From the NCBI GenBank assembly GCA_030280995.1, contig JASXTE010000013.1:16596001-16660000 (forward strand): a stretch of DNA of 64,000 nt, given 5' to 3'. Below the pieces are notes generated by a model. It searched no databases and was not told the origin of the DNA. It saw only the letters and a list, made by a program, of their open reading frames with translations. Shown in pieces: positions 12,689-23,468 of the stretch. The position numbers and the translations under genes are program-made. The stretch is from Hemileia vastatrix. Lineage: Eukaryota > Basidiomycota > Pucciniomycetes > Pucciniales > Zaghouaniaceae. Position 1 is the first letter of the stretch. Every line of letters starts with the position of its first letter.

Positions 12689-15600
12689 TCAAGACAGCAA
12701 TGGGCCTAGGTTCATTTTTGACAGAAATTCATGATGCTTAATTCTAGGTAAGGGTTTTTTAAGGATATCGACAGTCATAAGATTGGTTGAAATATATTTG
12801 ATATTGAGTTGTTGAGTATCAACTAGTTCCCTCAGCCAACACACTTTTGTGTTTATATGACAAGTTTGATGTTGAAATAAGGGATTCAGGGCTCTATTGA
12901 TGGCACCTTGATTGTCGCAATGAAGTTTGGTTGAGGTGAGGGGGATTGAAAAATCATTGAATAGTTCATTTGTCCATAGTAGGTCTTGGCCGCACTCGGT
13001 CATGGCATAGTATTCAGATTCAGAGGTAGATAGGGATACCAATTGTTGTTTGCATGAGCGCCAGTTGAGCAGTCCTAAATGAAAGACCAATGATCCAGAA
13101 GTTGATTTAGAATTGTGGGATTTATTGTAATCTGAGTCAGAAAAACCAAAGAGTGAGCCAAGTTCACTGTCAGGGACAGCACCTAAAGTAAGACTGAAGT
13201 TCTTGGTCAGCTGGAGATATTGTAATATATGAAAGAAGGCCACTATTTGCTCATCAGTGGGTTGATTAAGATATTGAGCTAAAGAACTAGCAGCAAAGGC
13301 AAGATCAGGTCTGTTACATAGGACCAGATAATTCAGCAACCCAATGGCCCTTCAATAATTAAATAAATGAGTGATTTTAGTTTCGCTATTTTATGAAAAT
13401 TGTGAGTTAGGAATAAGTGGTGTCGTTACTGTTCTGCAGTTGTAGTGATTAAATTCGTTGAGTAGTTTTTAAACATATAATTGTTGGGTGAGAGTAATTG
13501 TCCTTGAAGTTCGATTTCTGATCACTTTCATTCCAAGGACCCAATTTAAATCACCTTGGTCACCAATATCAAACACTTTTGAGATTTTTGCTTTGAGATC
13601 ATCGATGAAAGTGCCCCCAATGATAAGATCATCTACGTGAATGAACACGTAGCATGGGCGAGTGTGGTCAGTATGATAGAACAGACAGGGGTCAGCTACG
13701 CTGGCTTTGAAATTTATACTTTTGAAGAAGTTGACTAATTTGTTGTACCAGCATTGTGGGCTCTGTTTTAAGCCATAGAGAGACTTTTTTAGGCAAAGGC
13801 ATTGATTGATATTTTTGGTAGAGTAGCCGAGAGGATATCATAGATAAATATCTTCATCCAAGTTTCCATGGAGGAAGGCAGATCATACATCCATTTTACA
13901 GAGATCCCAATCCTTGTATGCTTCTAGGCCAAGTAGGAATCCGAGAGTAGCTAATTGACTGGTGGGAGCGTAAGTCTCATTGTATTCAATGCCCTCTATT
14001 TGTGAGAAGCATTGAGCACAAAGTTGTGCTTTGTATTTGACAATATTACCTTCAGAGTCTGTTTTCTTCTTGAAAATCCAGGTTGATCCTATTAGGTGAT
14101 TCTTCCCAAAATCCATGTTTACTAATGCTGCTCAGTTCAGAATTTATGGCAGCTGTTCATTTGTCACTTTCAGGGGAGTTGATCGCTTCATGGTAGTTTT
14201 GCGGTGTATCGAAAGGGGTGACAACCATGCATGCAACGTTGGCTCTTTGTTTGGAGGTTAGGATATTAGAGGTGTTGATTTGAGAAGATATTTCTTTTGG
14301 TGGTCAATTTTCAAAAGGAACATAGTCATAGTTTTTGGATTTGTTTGGTGGCGGAGCTTCATCGACTGACTCTGGTAAGTCAGAAGGTTCAGGCAAGGGA
14401 GTTGCATGTGAAAAACTGAATTGATCATTGATAGTGATGTCTGGAAACTGAGGCGAATCAATGGAAACCCCTTTTGATAATTTATTTGATAAGTTGAAAG
14501 TGTTTAAGAATTTGACGTTGTGAGTGGTGATTATTGAGTCAGAAGTTGGAGAATAGATTCTGTAGTTGACATGGCCATCACAGTATCCCATAAAAATTCC
14601 GTCTTCCCTGCTATTGTTGAACTTTCCAAGGCGTTGATGTTTTTGGAGATAGAAGACAACGTCGGAACCAAAGGGGTACAGTTTGGATGGTAGTTTGACG
14701 TTTTTGTGCCATAATTCCCGGGGAGACTTGTTTTCCAGAGAAGAGGATGGTAGAATATTGAGCAAGTAGGTGGCAGTGTTTACGGCTTCAGCCTACCAGT
14801 GACCATCCGATCCCAATTCGATGAGTAGGCATTTGGCCTTTTCGACGATGGAACGGTTGCCTCTTTCAGCAATTGGGTTCTGTTGAGGGGAATAGGGAGC
14901 AGTATGTAGATGAACGATCCCTTTATTTTTGAAGTGATTCCTTGTAGATGAATTGACAAATTTGCCACCATTATCAGATACTATACATTTGACTTTATGT
15001 TCCAGCTGATTTTTGACCAGTGTCTCGAAGTCTTTATAGTTTTCAAATGTTTCAGATTTGAGTTGTAAAAATTTAGTGTATTGAAATCTGGAGTGACCAT
15101 CTACAATTTGAAGGAAATAGGATTTACCCCCTTTGGATTCGGGAGTGATAGGGCCACACAGATCCATATGGATTACATTGAGTGGGAATTCAGGAGTTGG
15201 GAAAGTACCCGAGAATGGCAAGACATGGGCTTTAGTAAGAGCACATGTTTTACAGGAAAAGTTAGAGAATTCCAAACCTGGTAGTATTTTTGCCATGACT
15301 TGATTATTGGGATGTCCATAATTATGATGGAGGAGTCTTAGTTTCTTGTCTGTTGAATCGATGTTGTTGATGGAATTAAAGAGTGAGTTCTTGATTAATG
15401 GAAAAGTTAAGATACGTCCTTTTGCAGAACACTTGATAAGAGTAGTGTTCTGGTCCCTTATTTTGAATTTTCCTTTTTCATTGATGATGCTTTGTCCGTC
15501 TGATAATATGTCCACTAGAGAAATCAGATTTGCTTTAACATTGGGTGCATAGAGAGCGTTCTTGATATAGAATTTATGTCCTGAGCTTGATGAAAACAGA

Positions 15601-16660
15601 GCTTTGCCTTGTCCAAGGGCAGTTAACTTGTCTCCATTGGCCATAGATAGAGAAGTTTTTGTGTCGTGATAGGTTTCAAAGAAATCTTGGTTATTGAAGA
15701 TGGAAAACGATGCGCCACTGTCCAGTATGGCATGATCGTTTGGTAGATTATTGATGACCGATAGTACTTTGTGTGAGTTTTCATTGCTCCAACTCTCCCT
15801 TTCCTTTTTCCTTTTGATAAATTTGTCACGTTTCTCTGGATGAAGGTGAAAGCAGGAAGATTCAGGATGAGGTGCTAAGGGATTATGTTTGCCCTTCGAG
15901 AAGAGTTGTTTGGTCTTGGTGTCCACAGCCAAAACTGAACCTGAGTTAGATAAATTTAGAGCTTTTCGTCATGTGACTTCAGTTTTGATGTCAGAGAAGA
16001 TGTTCTCAATTGTAGTTCTTTGATTAGTGATGTCGTACTTGCTCAGGATGATTTTTGCAGAAGTTTGATATGATTCTGGAAGGAGATTGAGTATGTATTT
16101 CCCCATGATGTAAGATAGTATATTGTCTTTAAAAAAATCAGGTGCCACCTCACAAAGTAGTTTCATTTTCCCTCTAAAGTCATTCATGGATTCAAGTAGG
16201 TTTCCTTCAGTAAACTTGATCTTAAATAATTGGCTGACAATGTAGGAGCAGTTTTCAGTGGATTTGGAAGCGTAGTGGTCCCTAACACGTTTCCAAAGTT
16301 GAGCTGGCTCTACTGCATCATCATCTAAAATAAATTTATGCTGATTTGGCCTATCCATGAACATCTTAATTATAGTTTTTGTTTGTCTTTGTCAAATGTT
16401 GAAGACGTTGAGGAGATCAGGATTGGTAGGGATAGGGCAATCTTCAAGCAGAAATTGATCAAGGTTTCGCAAGGTAAGAGCATATTTAATGTCTGTCTTC
16501 CAAGTGCTGTAATTTTTGTCATTCAGTTTCTCGATGCCTTTGATTTAAGAGAAATTAGAGGAATCTTGAAGGTAAGAAAAATTGGGAGGTGGAGCAGGTG
16601 AGGTCATTCTGGGAGTGGAAGTATGAGAAGAATGAAAAGGACTTGAAGGAGGGGACGACA
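12689..16660 (-). pseudogene. Decayed copia Gag-Pol
   Basis: Gag starts at the ATG 16660-16658 and shows a LNDKNYSTWK core, but in-frame TAA (near 16540) and TGA (near 16392) stops interrupt it. Then come a Gag body (16364-15969), a protease with ILDSGAS (about 15735-15715), a GAG-pre-integrase zinc region with H...H...C..C (about 15330-15240) and an integrase core with HMDLCGP, SDNGGKF and NPIAERGNR (about 15180-14860; the usual Glu of the GGEF motif is Lys). An RT segment follows (14116-13883) with an HVDD catalytic box at 13639-13628 in place of YVDD. RNase H (13339-12689) has GFSDSDY, STSESEYYA and CDNQGAI. The frame breaks between integrase and RT and again between RT and RNase H. Confidence 0.88.
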
Positions 16661-16703
16661 TGTTAGTTGATTAGGGTGTTGCCAGTTTAAATTAAATGCA
16701 GGG

Positions 16704-16721
16704 GCGCTGGGCCCATAACCC
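16704..16721 (-). other. Copia primer-binding site: initiator-tRNA anticodon arm
   Basis: The plus strand next to the 5' LTR reads GCGCTGGGCCCATAACCC, which matches the anticodon stem-loop of eukaryotic initiator methionine tRNA. The element RNA is therefore complementary to the 5' half of that tRNA rather than its 3' end. This is the half-tRNA priming known for Drosophila copia and yeast Ty5. Confidence 0.8.
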
Positions 16722-17277
16722 TGATAACAATCAACAGATTGTGTTAGTGGACTAGAATACTTAGGACACAGGACAAGTGTGGACGAGGGAGTAGGACAGA
16801 CAAGCGAGGACAATAGAAAAAGAAAGAAAGGACTAAAAATGTAAAGTGAGATGAGTGGACAATAGGAGAGAAAATAAATAAAAGGGTAGAAAGTGAATTC
16901 ATTGCAGTCGTAGAGCACATACAGTTTAACTGATAACAATCAACAGATTGTGTTAGTGGACTAGAAGACTTAGGACACAGGACAAGTGTGGACGAGGGAG
17001 TAGGACAGACAAGCAAGGACAATAGAAAAAGAAAGAAAGGACTAAAAATGTAAAGTGAGATGAGTGGACAATAGGAGATAAAATCAATAAAAGGGTAGAA
17101 AGTGAATGCCGAATCACAAGTTGATGGGCATTCTTAAATACATTAGTGTTAGGGTATGGATATAGTTGATGATATATATGAGTGCTCTACTAATAGGTTA
17201 ATCAGTTCTATGGCTAAATAAAAATATAGATATATATATATATAAAGTATAGATAGTATGCTTGTAGAATATTAACA
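16722..17277 (-). repeat. Copia 5' LTR
   Basis: 556 bp, colinear with the LTR at 12125-12677 and with the same internal duplication (subunits starting 16722 and 16931, again 209 bp apart). Scattered substitutions separate the two LTRs, so the insertion is not recent. Confidence 0.88.
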
Positions 17278-17539
17278 GGATTCCGGGCCAGAACCTCCCC
17301 TATGTGGTAAGAAAGAAAATATTTTCAATCTATGAATCAAAACATTTAGCATTGTATGATATCATAGCATGTTTTGAAAAGAAATGGTATGATCTTTCTC
17401 AACCTCCAGAATTGAGAGGCAGTATTAGACCTATCTTATGGGAAGTAGATGGTAAATAGATTTTCTATTTTATGTGACGAGCTACTGCTTCTAACCAGGA
17501 TACTGCTGTATTATTTTTATTTTTTCCTTCTCTAAAAGA

Positions 17540-18050
17540 GACTCCACCTCACTGCTTCACCTCTACTTTATTCCCCACCCTGAAAATACACCTCGCTTGC
17601 CTCTTATTTACCTCCAATAGAAACCCCACTCCTCAAACTTACTCCGCTCTCCATCTCTTCATCTCCACTAGACACCCCAGAACACCCTTTCAACTTTAAT
17701 TGATGCCCCACCCCTTTAATCCATGTTGCTTTACTCCCATTTTCCTCCAATAGACACCCCACTCCTAAAACTTACCTCGCTCTCTATCTCTTCAAATCCA
17801 CTAGACACCCAGCACACCCTTTCAACTTTAATTGATGTCTCACCTTTCAAATCCACTTTGCTTTACTCCCTTTTGCCTCCAAAAGAAACCCCAATACACC
17901 TTTTTAACCAAACTTGATGCCCCAAACATCAAATCCATCTTGCTCACTTCCTCATCATGCAAAAATTAACTCACCACCTGCTCCATAGCCTCCAACCAAA
18001 AACCCTCCACCTTGACATCCAATATTCTCTTCTTCACTTCATCTCCACAA
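17540..18050 (+). repeat. Pyrimidine-rich minisatellite arm of TIR element A
   Basis: Tandem units of roughly 130 bp with the recurrent words CACTCCTCAAACTTACC, CTCTTCATCTCCACTAGA and TTCAACTTTAATTGATG. The reverse-complement arm lies at about 18790-19255, so the element can fold back on itself. Confidence 0.7.
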
Positions 18051-18789
18051 AAAAAATGATAATCTTAAAGTATGTAATATTAAATTTATAGAGATGAATA
18101 AAGAAAAGTAATACAAATATATTAAAATAAGTTTATAATACAGACAACTGTTTTGCAATAACTGAAATAGTCTATGGGACAAGATATATGATTTAATAGC
18201 CCAATATAATAAAAATGAACATTATTTGAAGAAAATAGCTAATAAATAAATAACATATGAGCCAATGAATAAAAAAATTATTATATTTCACACCATTAAG
18301 CATCTCCAAAAAGTAACTAAAAGTATGACAAACAGTCACTTTAATTTGTACAATTATATATTTGGAAAAAGCATAAATGCTTGGCCTTTTTGACAAAAAT
18401 TATTTAATACTTTTTTTGGCTGTATCAGCACTTTTCCGGCCCTGATTAGGGGTTTTTAGGCTTTTTTGGGTGATGCATCCAACATAAAAGATGCCACAAC
18501 AGTATAAAACATCCAAAAAAAATGTCAAAAGGGCCAAGAGTTATCATTCATGCCATAAATAAGTAAAAAAGTAAATTTGTTCTCAAACAATATTAGAAAA
18601 TTATTGACCTGAATCTTTTTTAAGTTTCCTGAATACAAAAATTAAAGTCCTGTTACATTCAAAATTTTTGAAATATATATTTTTTCTCTATAATGATGTC
18701 TATAAGTAAAGGTTAATGTGATAGTTTGTATTAATATTAACTTTTTCTTATAAATCTTGATTAATGTGGATAAATTAAATATATGTTCA
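18051..18789. other. AT-rich central spacer of TIR element A
   Basis: Non-coding sequence between the two minisatellite arms, matched in reverse orientation by about 21000-21720 in element C. No transposase motif or long ORF was found. Confidence 0.6.
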
Positions 18790-19255
18790 AGGTACTAAAG
18801 AAGCACATAAGAGGGTGACGAGCTAATTTTTGGGTGATGAGGTGTCAATTGGAGGTGAAGAGGAAGGGAGAGAGGTGGATTTGATGCTTGGGGCATCAAG
18901 TTTGGTTAAAAAGGTGTGTTGGGGTTTCTATTGGAGGCAAATGGGAGTAAAGCCAGGTGGATTTGAAAGGTGAGGCATCAATTAAAGTTGAAAGGGTGTG
19001 CTGGGGTGTCTAGTAGAGATGAAGGGATGAAGAGCGAGGTAATTTTGAGGAGTGGGGTTTCTATTGGAGGCAAAAGGGAGTAAAGCAAGGTGGATTTGAA
19101 AGGTGAGGCATCAATTAAAGTTGAAAGGGTGTTCTGGGGTGTCTAGTGGAGATGAAGAGATGGAGAGCAAGGTAAGTTTGAGGAGTGGGGTTTCTAGTGA
19201 AGGTGGAAGGGAAGTGAGAAAGGAAGATTTGAGGTGTAGTGGAATTGGTGGGAAC
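18790..19255 (-). repeat. Purine-rich minisatellite arm of TIR element A
   Basis: Inverted counterpart of 17540-18050, with words such as GAGGAGTGGGGTTTCTATTG and ATCAATTAAAGTTGAAAG repeated at about 130-bp intervals. Confidence 0.7.
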
Positions 19256-19548
19256 ACGAGGGAAGGATAGGATCAGAAACTTATGTTAATTTACAAAGGA
19301 AATATTTACAAAAAAGGAATAAACCATGAATGTAAAAAAGAAATGAGGGTGTGTAGATAGAAAAAAAGGCTAATTGTTCGCCACCAAAATTAAGTAGCAT
19401 AGAGTGAGAAAAGACTTAAGGATGGCATCAGAAACTATAAGTCATGTGACTTTCTTGCAAATCCATCATGGATGAGATGAGTTTGGGATCAGGAATTAGG
19501 AATGGAAATCGGGGTAAAAGAGGTGGGATAATGTATTATCGTGCATTC

Positions 19549-19580
19549 CTTATCCACTAGCCCTGGGGCTAGTGGATAAG
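19549..19580. repeat. Perfect 32-bp subterminal palindrome (element A)
   Basis: Arms CTTATCCACTAGCCC and GGGCTAGTGGATAAG separated by TG, about 85 bp inside the TIR end. Element C carries the same palindrome at 20070-20101 with the loop CA, as expected for the opposite orientation. Confidence 0.85.
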
Positions 19581-19663
19581 AATTTTCTGCAATTAATAAT
19601 GTCGGATCCTGGCAAAAAAAATTCCTGATCCCTAATTGCAGATCCCTGAACATTGATACCCCC

Positions 19664-19707
19664 TAATATATGTTTATAATTTATTAATTATAAATTTGTA
19701 TATATTA
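19664..19707 (-). repeat. 5' LTR of the old gypsy, segment 2
   Basis: 44 bp of LTR between TIR elements A and B, including the duplicated TAATA (19664-19668) and TATTA (19703-19707). It continues colinearly with the uninterrupted LTR at 2661-3939. Confidence 0.85.
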
Positions 19708-19905
19708 GGGGGTATCAAAGTTAGAAATCTTCCATTTCAAAATACCTCTTTTTTCCACCAAATCAACCATGACTATTTTTTAAAATATGACATATTGTGC
19801 CCCCAAAACACCTTTTTATTGAGAGTTAATGTCAAGTTTGTGGCTTTCTTATTATGTTGTGAAATGCATTTTAAATTATTAAAAATTTCTAACTTTGATA
19901 CCCCC
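19708..19905. mobile_element. MITE B of the GGGGGTATCAA family, 198 bp
   Basis: Perfect 21-bp terminal inverted repeats beginning GGGGGTATCAAAGTTAG, flanked by TATTA at 19703-19707 and 19906-19910. The interior is AT-rich and non-coding. It shares only the TIR core with elements A and C, so it is a short non-autonomous relative probably mobilised by the same enzyme. Confidence 0.88.
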
Positions 19906-19986
19906 TATTAAATACATAAAAAATGCGCAATTATTTATAGAATATATATCATGCTTAATTTAAATGTATAAATAATTTATATAATA
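19906..19986 (-). repeat. 5' LTR of the old gypsy, segment 3
   Basis: 81 bp of LTR between MITE B and element C, ending in TAATA (19982-19986). It matches about 3690-3770 of the intact LTR. Confidence 0.85.
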
Positions 19987-20069
19987 GTGGGTATCAATGT
20001 TCAGGGATCTGCAATTAGGGATCAGGAATTTTTTTCACCCTGATCCAACATTATTAATTGCAGAAGATT

Positions 20070-20101
20070 CTTATCCACTAGCCCCAGGGCTAGTGGATAA
20101 G
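20070..20101. repeat. Perfect 32-bp subterminal palindrome (element C)
   Basis: Same palindrome as 19549-19580, at a similar distance inside the TIR end. Its preservation in both copies suggests a function or selective retention. Confidence 0.85.
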
Positions 20102-20394
20102 GAATGCATGATAATACATTATCCCGCCTCTTACACCCCAATTTCCATTCCTAATTCCTGATCCCAAACTCATCTCATCCATGATGGATTTGCAAGAAAG
20201 TCACATGACTTATAGTTTCTGATGCCATCCTTAAGTCTTTTCTCACTCTATGCTACTTAATTTTGGTGGTGAACACTTAACCTTTTTTCTATCTACACAC
20301 CCTCATTTCTTTTTTACATTCATGGTTTATTCCTTTTTTGTAAATATTTCCTTTGTAAATTAACATAAGTTTCTGATCCTATCCTTCCCTCGTG

Positions 20395-20990
20395 TTCCCA
20401 CCAATTCCACTACACCTCAAATCTTCCTTTCTCACTTCCCTTCCACCTTCACTAGAAACCCCACTCCTCAAACTTACCTCGCTCTCCATCTCTTCATCTC
20501 CACTAGATATCCCAGAACACCCTTTCAACTTTAATTGATGCCTTAATTTCAAATCCACCTTGCTTTACTTCCTTTTTCATCCAATAGAAACCCCACTCCT
20601 CAAACTTACCTCGCTCTCCATCCCTTCATCTCCACTAGATACCCCAGCACACCCTTTCAACTTTAATTGATGCCTCACCTTTCAAATACACCTTACTTTA
20701 CTCCCTTTTGCCTCCAATAGAAACCCCACTCCTCAAACTTACCTAGCTCTCCATCCCTTCATCTCCACTAGATACCCCAGCACACCCTTACAACTTAAAT
20801 TGATGCCTCACCTTTCAAATCCTCCTGGCTTTAGTCCCATTCTCCTACAATAGAAACTCCAACACATCTTTTTAACCTAATTTGATGCCCCAAGCATCAA
20901 ATCCACCTCTCTCCCTTCCTCTTCACCTCTAATTGACACCTCATCACCCAAAAATTAGCTCACCACCCTCTTATGTGCTTCTTTAGTACC
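20395..20990 (+). repeat. Pyrimidine-rich minisatellite arm of TIR element C
   Basis: About 132-bp units starting at 20463, 20595 and 20728 (CACTCCTCAAACTTACC word), followed by a variant unit. Inverted partner at 21725-22250. Confidence 0.75.
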
Positions 20991-21724
20991 TTGAAAATAT
21001 ATTTAATTTGTCCACATTAATCAAGATTTATAAAAAAAAGTTAATATTAATACAAAACATCACATTAACCTTTACTTATAGACATCATTATAGAGAAAAA
21101 ATATATATTTCAAAAATTTTGAATGTAACAGGACTGTAATTTTTGTATTCAGGAAACTTACAAAAGATTCAGGTCAATAATTTTCTAATATTTTTTGGGA
21201 ACAAATTTACTTTTTTACTTATTTATGGCATGAATGATACCTCTTGGACATTTTGACATTTTTTGTGGACGTTTTATACTGGTGTGGCATCTTTTATGTT
21301 GGATGCATCACCCAAAAAAGCCTAAAAACCCTTAATTAGGGCCGTAAAAGTGCTGATACAGGCAAAAAAGTATTAAATAATTTTTGGCACAAAGGCCAAG
21401 CATTTATGGTTTTGCAGAATTTATAATTGTACAAATTAAAGTGACTGTTTGTCAGACTTTTAGTTACTTTTTGGAGGTTCTAAATGGTGTGAAATATAAT
21501 AATTTTTCACTCATTGGTTCATAATTTATTTATTTATTAGCTATTTTCTTCAAATAATGTTCATTGTTATTATATTGGGCTATTAAATCATATATCTTGT
21601 CCCATAGACTACTTCAGTTATTGCAAAACAGTTGTCTGTATCATAAACTTATTTTAATATATTTGTATTACTTTTTTTTATTCATCTCTATAAATTTAAT
21701 ATTACATACTTTAAGATTATCATT

Positions 21725-22250
21725 TTTTTTTGGAGATGAAGTGAAGAAGAGAATATTGGATGTAAAGGTGGAGGGTTTTTGGTTGGAGGCGATGGAGAGG
21801 GTTGCGAGTTAATTTTTGCATGATGAGGAAGGGAGCAAGATGGATTTGATGCTTGAAGAATCAAGTTTGGTTAAAAAGGTGTGTTGGGGTTTCTATTGGA
21901 GGCAAATGGGAGGTAAGCGAGGTGGATTTGAGGTGCCAGGCATCAATAGAAATTGAAAGGGTGTGTTGGGGTCTCTAGTGGAGATGAATGGATGGAGAGT
22001 GTGGTAAGTTTTAGGAGTGGGGTGTTTATTGGAGGCAAAAGGGAGTAAAGCGAGGTGGATTTAAGGGGTGGGGCATCAATTAAAGTTGAAAGGGTGCTCT
22101 GGGGTGTCTAGTGGAGATGAAGAGATGGAGAGCAAGGTAAGTTTGTGGAGTGGGGTTTCTATTGGAGGTAAATGGGAGGCAAGCGAGGTGGATTTGCAGG
22201 GTGGGGAATCAAGTAGAGGTGAAGCAGTGAGTTGGAGTCTCTTTTAGAGG
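21725..22250 (-). repeat. Purine-rich minisatellite arm of TIR element C
   Basis: Inverted partner of 20395-20990, with three or four diverged units of the same word set. Confidence 0.7.
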
Positions 22251-22814
22251 AGGAAAAAGTAAAAATAATACAGCAGTATCCTGGTTAGAAGCAGTATCTC
22301 GTCACATAAAATAAAAAATCTATTTACCATCTACTTCCTATATGATAGTTCTAACACTGCCTCTCAAGTCTGGAGGATGAGAAAGATCATACTATTTCTG
22401 TTCAAAATATTCTATGAAATCATGCAATGCTAAATGTTTTGATTCATAGATTGAAAATATTTTCTTTCTTACCACATAGGGGAGGTTGTGGCCTGGAATT
22501 CAAGATGTTGGTGAGAGATATTGTCTATGGTAAAGAGGATTGGACATTTAAATGAAGAATTTCTCAGGGTAGATGACAGGATGGGATGAGGGTAAGAGTG
22601 CGCAGCAAGGTGGTAAGGCTGGGATATCCAGAAAGTTGTCCAAGATGTGGTTATGAAATATTGAGGGTAAAAATGTTGGAGAAGAGGTGAACATTGACAG
22701 GTAAAGTGTCTAATAACCCAATTATTAGCAAAAATAATTGCGGAAGATAATTGGGGTATAAGGATTTTTATCTGCAATTAATTTAATTGCTGATCCCTGA
22801 ACATTGATACCCCC

Positions 22815-22984
22815 TAATAATAAAATTAATATAATATTTATATATATTTAATAAAATAATTATATTATTTCATTATGCAATATAAGATTAATTTATATAC
22901 ATAATAAGCAAATTTTTACACCCTCTTTTAGTTACAGTAAATTGACATAAAATTTACTGGGCTCCTGGTATTTCCTGGCTGAAA
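22815..22984 (-). repeat. 5' LTR of the old gypsy, segment 4 (element-strand start)
   Basis: 170 bp ending GGCTGAAA at 22977-22984, where the intact partner has GGCTGACA. The four segments without duplicated target bases sum to about 1.28 kb, equal to the 3' LTR. Confidence 0.85.
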
Positions 22985-23168
22985 TTTTGTTTCTGGACAT
23001 GTCTATTAGCTGGAATGAGGCATCATCAACTGGGTATAGAGCTAATAAATCAAGGGGGTCATTGGGGAAGTAATTGTGTATAAAAGGAGGGGGGTTTTTG
23101 ATCTTATTCGCTACATTCATTATCATAACAATTAAAAATATAGCCAATACAATTACAATACATATCAA
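22985..23168 (-). pseudogene. Possible truncated ORF running into the old LTR
   Basis: A minus-strand frame opens at 23168 (non-ATG; the first in-frame ATG is about 15 codons on). It has a hydrophobic N-terminal stretch resembling a signal anchor, then a Pro/Asp-rich segment (IKNPPPFIHNY), and runs across the LTR edge at 22984. If real, it is a gene interrupted by the gypsy insertion. No homologue is recognised, and AT-rich sequence often gives hydrophobic frames, so support is weak. Confidence 0.2.
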
Positions 23169-23273
23169 TAGTACTTATAAAGTCTTTGAATAGTATCTGA
23201 ATTTATTAAATCTATTTTTCTACCAACTATAAGATTGTAAGCCATATATAATTGGTGAGATTAAAATTACTGA

Positions 23274-23468
23274 GACCCTTATATTGATGTCACCGGACGA
23301 CCTACGCACAAGTTTGAGGGTGTTCCTGGGAAAGTGAGATGGAGGAAGGAGTTTAGAGACTTCTTCAAAGTACAGAGGAGATACTTGAGGAAGTGATTTG
23401 AAGATGAGTTGAAGGAAGAGCTTCTTCTTCAAGGTACGTTTGATAAGAATCTTAATATAATTTTAAGG
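23274..23468 (+). pseudogene. Basic coding-like exon remnant with one internal TGA
   Basis: Frame 23274-23393 reads as a basic peptide (THKFEGVPGKVRWRKEFRDF segment), meets a TGA at 23394-23396, then continues as FEDELKEELLLQ. A GTACGT donor-like site at 23433-23438 and a TTTTTAG acceptor near 23490 could bound a 55-nt intron. The composition is unlike the surrounding AT-rich DNA. Family unknown; probably a decayed gene piece. Confidence 0.3.

Larger units (their letters stand above)
12125..17277 (-). mobile_element. Ty1/copia retroelement, minus strand, decayed
   Basis: LTRs at 12125-12677 and 16722-17277, flanked by GAATT (12120-12124) and GGATT (17278-17282), a 5-bp duplication with one mismatch. 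The insertion lies in TIR element A; the intact counterpart sequence is in TIR element C near 22495-22510. Domain order is Gag, protease, integrase, RT, RNase H, so integrase precedes RT, which defines copia. Several stops and frameshifts make it non-functional. Confidence 0.92.
11807..19663. mobile_element. TIR element A, non-autonomous, split by a copia insertion
   Basis: Starts GGGGGTATCAATGTT and ends in its inverse, AACATTGATACCCCC. Flanked by TAATA at 11802-11806 and 19664-19668. Without the copia element it is about 2.7 kb. It is the reverse-oriented sister of the element at 19987-22814. It contains no transposase-like ORF; instead it has two inverted arms of pyrimidine- and purine-rich tandem repeats and a subterminal 32-bp palindrome. 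The TIR start and the 5-bp duplication do not let me assign a known superfamily with confidence. Confidence 0.85.
19987..22814. mobile_element. TIR element C, non-autonomous, 2.8 kb
   Basis: Begins GTGGGTATCAATGTTCAGG and ends in the inverse form with five Cs. Flanked by TAATA at 19982-19986 and 22815-22819. It is the inverted, uninterrupted counterpart of element A, with minisatellite arms at about 20395-20990 and 21725-22250, the 32-bp palindrome at 20070-20101 and a non-coding AT-rich centre. TIR similarity extends to about 30 bp with few mismatches. No transposase is visible. Confidence 0.87.
2661..22984 (-). mobile_element. Old Ty3/gypsy chromovirus, minus strand, carrying nested insertions
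   Basis: LTR retroelement read right to left. The 5' LTR is 10803-22984 (interrupted), leader 10802-10111, ORF1 10110-9465, Gag-Pol 9471-3972, PPT 3951-3940, 3' LTR 3939-2661. LTR ends read TGT(C)AGCC...GGC(T)TACA on the element strand, with near-inverted termini. It belongs to the same family as the young plus-strand elements at 25922 and 45935 but is much more diverged. It carries many stops and frameshifts and has a longer LTR (about 1.28 kb). The three TIR insertions in its 5' LTR, one containing a copia element, make it the oldest layer of the nest. Confidence 0.9.

Noticed and set aside
2656..22989. Target-site duplication of the old gypsy element
   Set aside because: TTTAT on the left and TTTTG on the right share too few bases in AT-rich sequence to be called a duplication.
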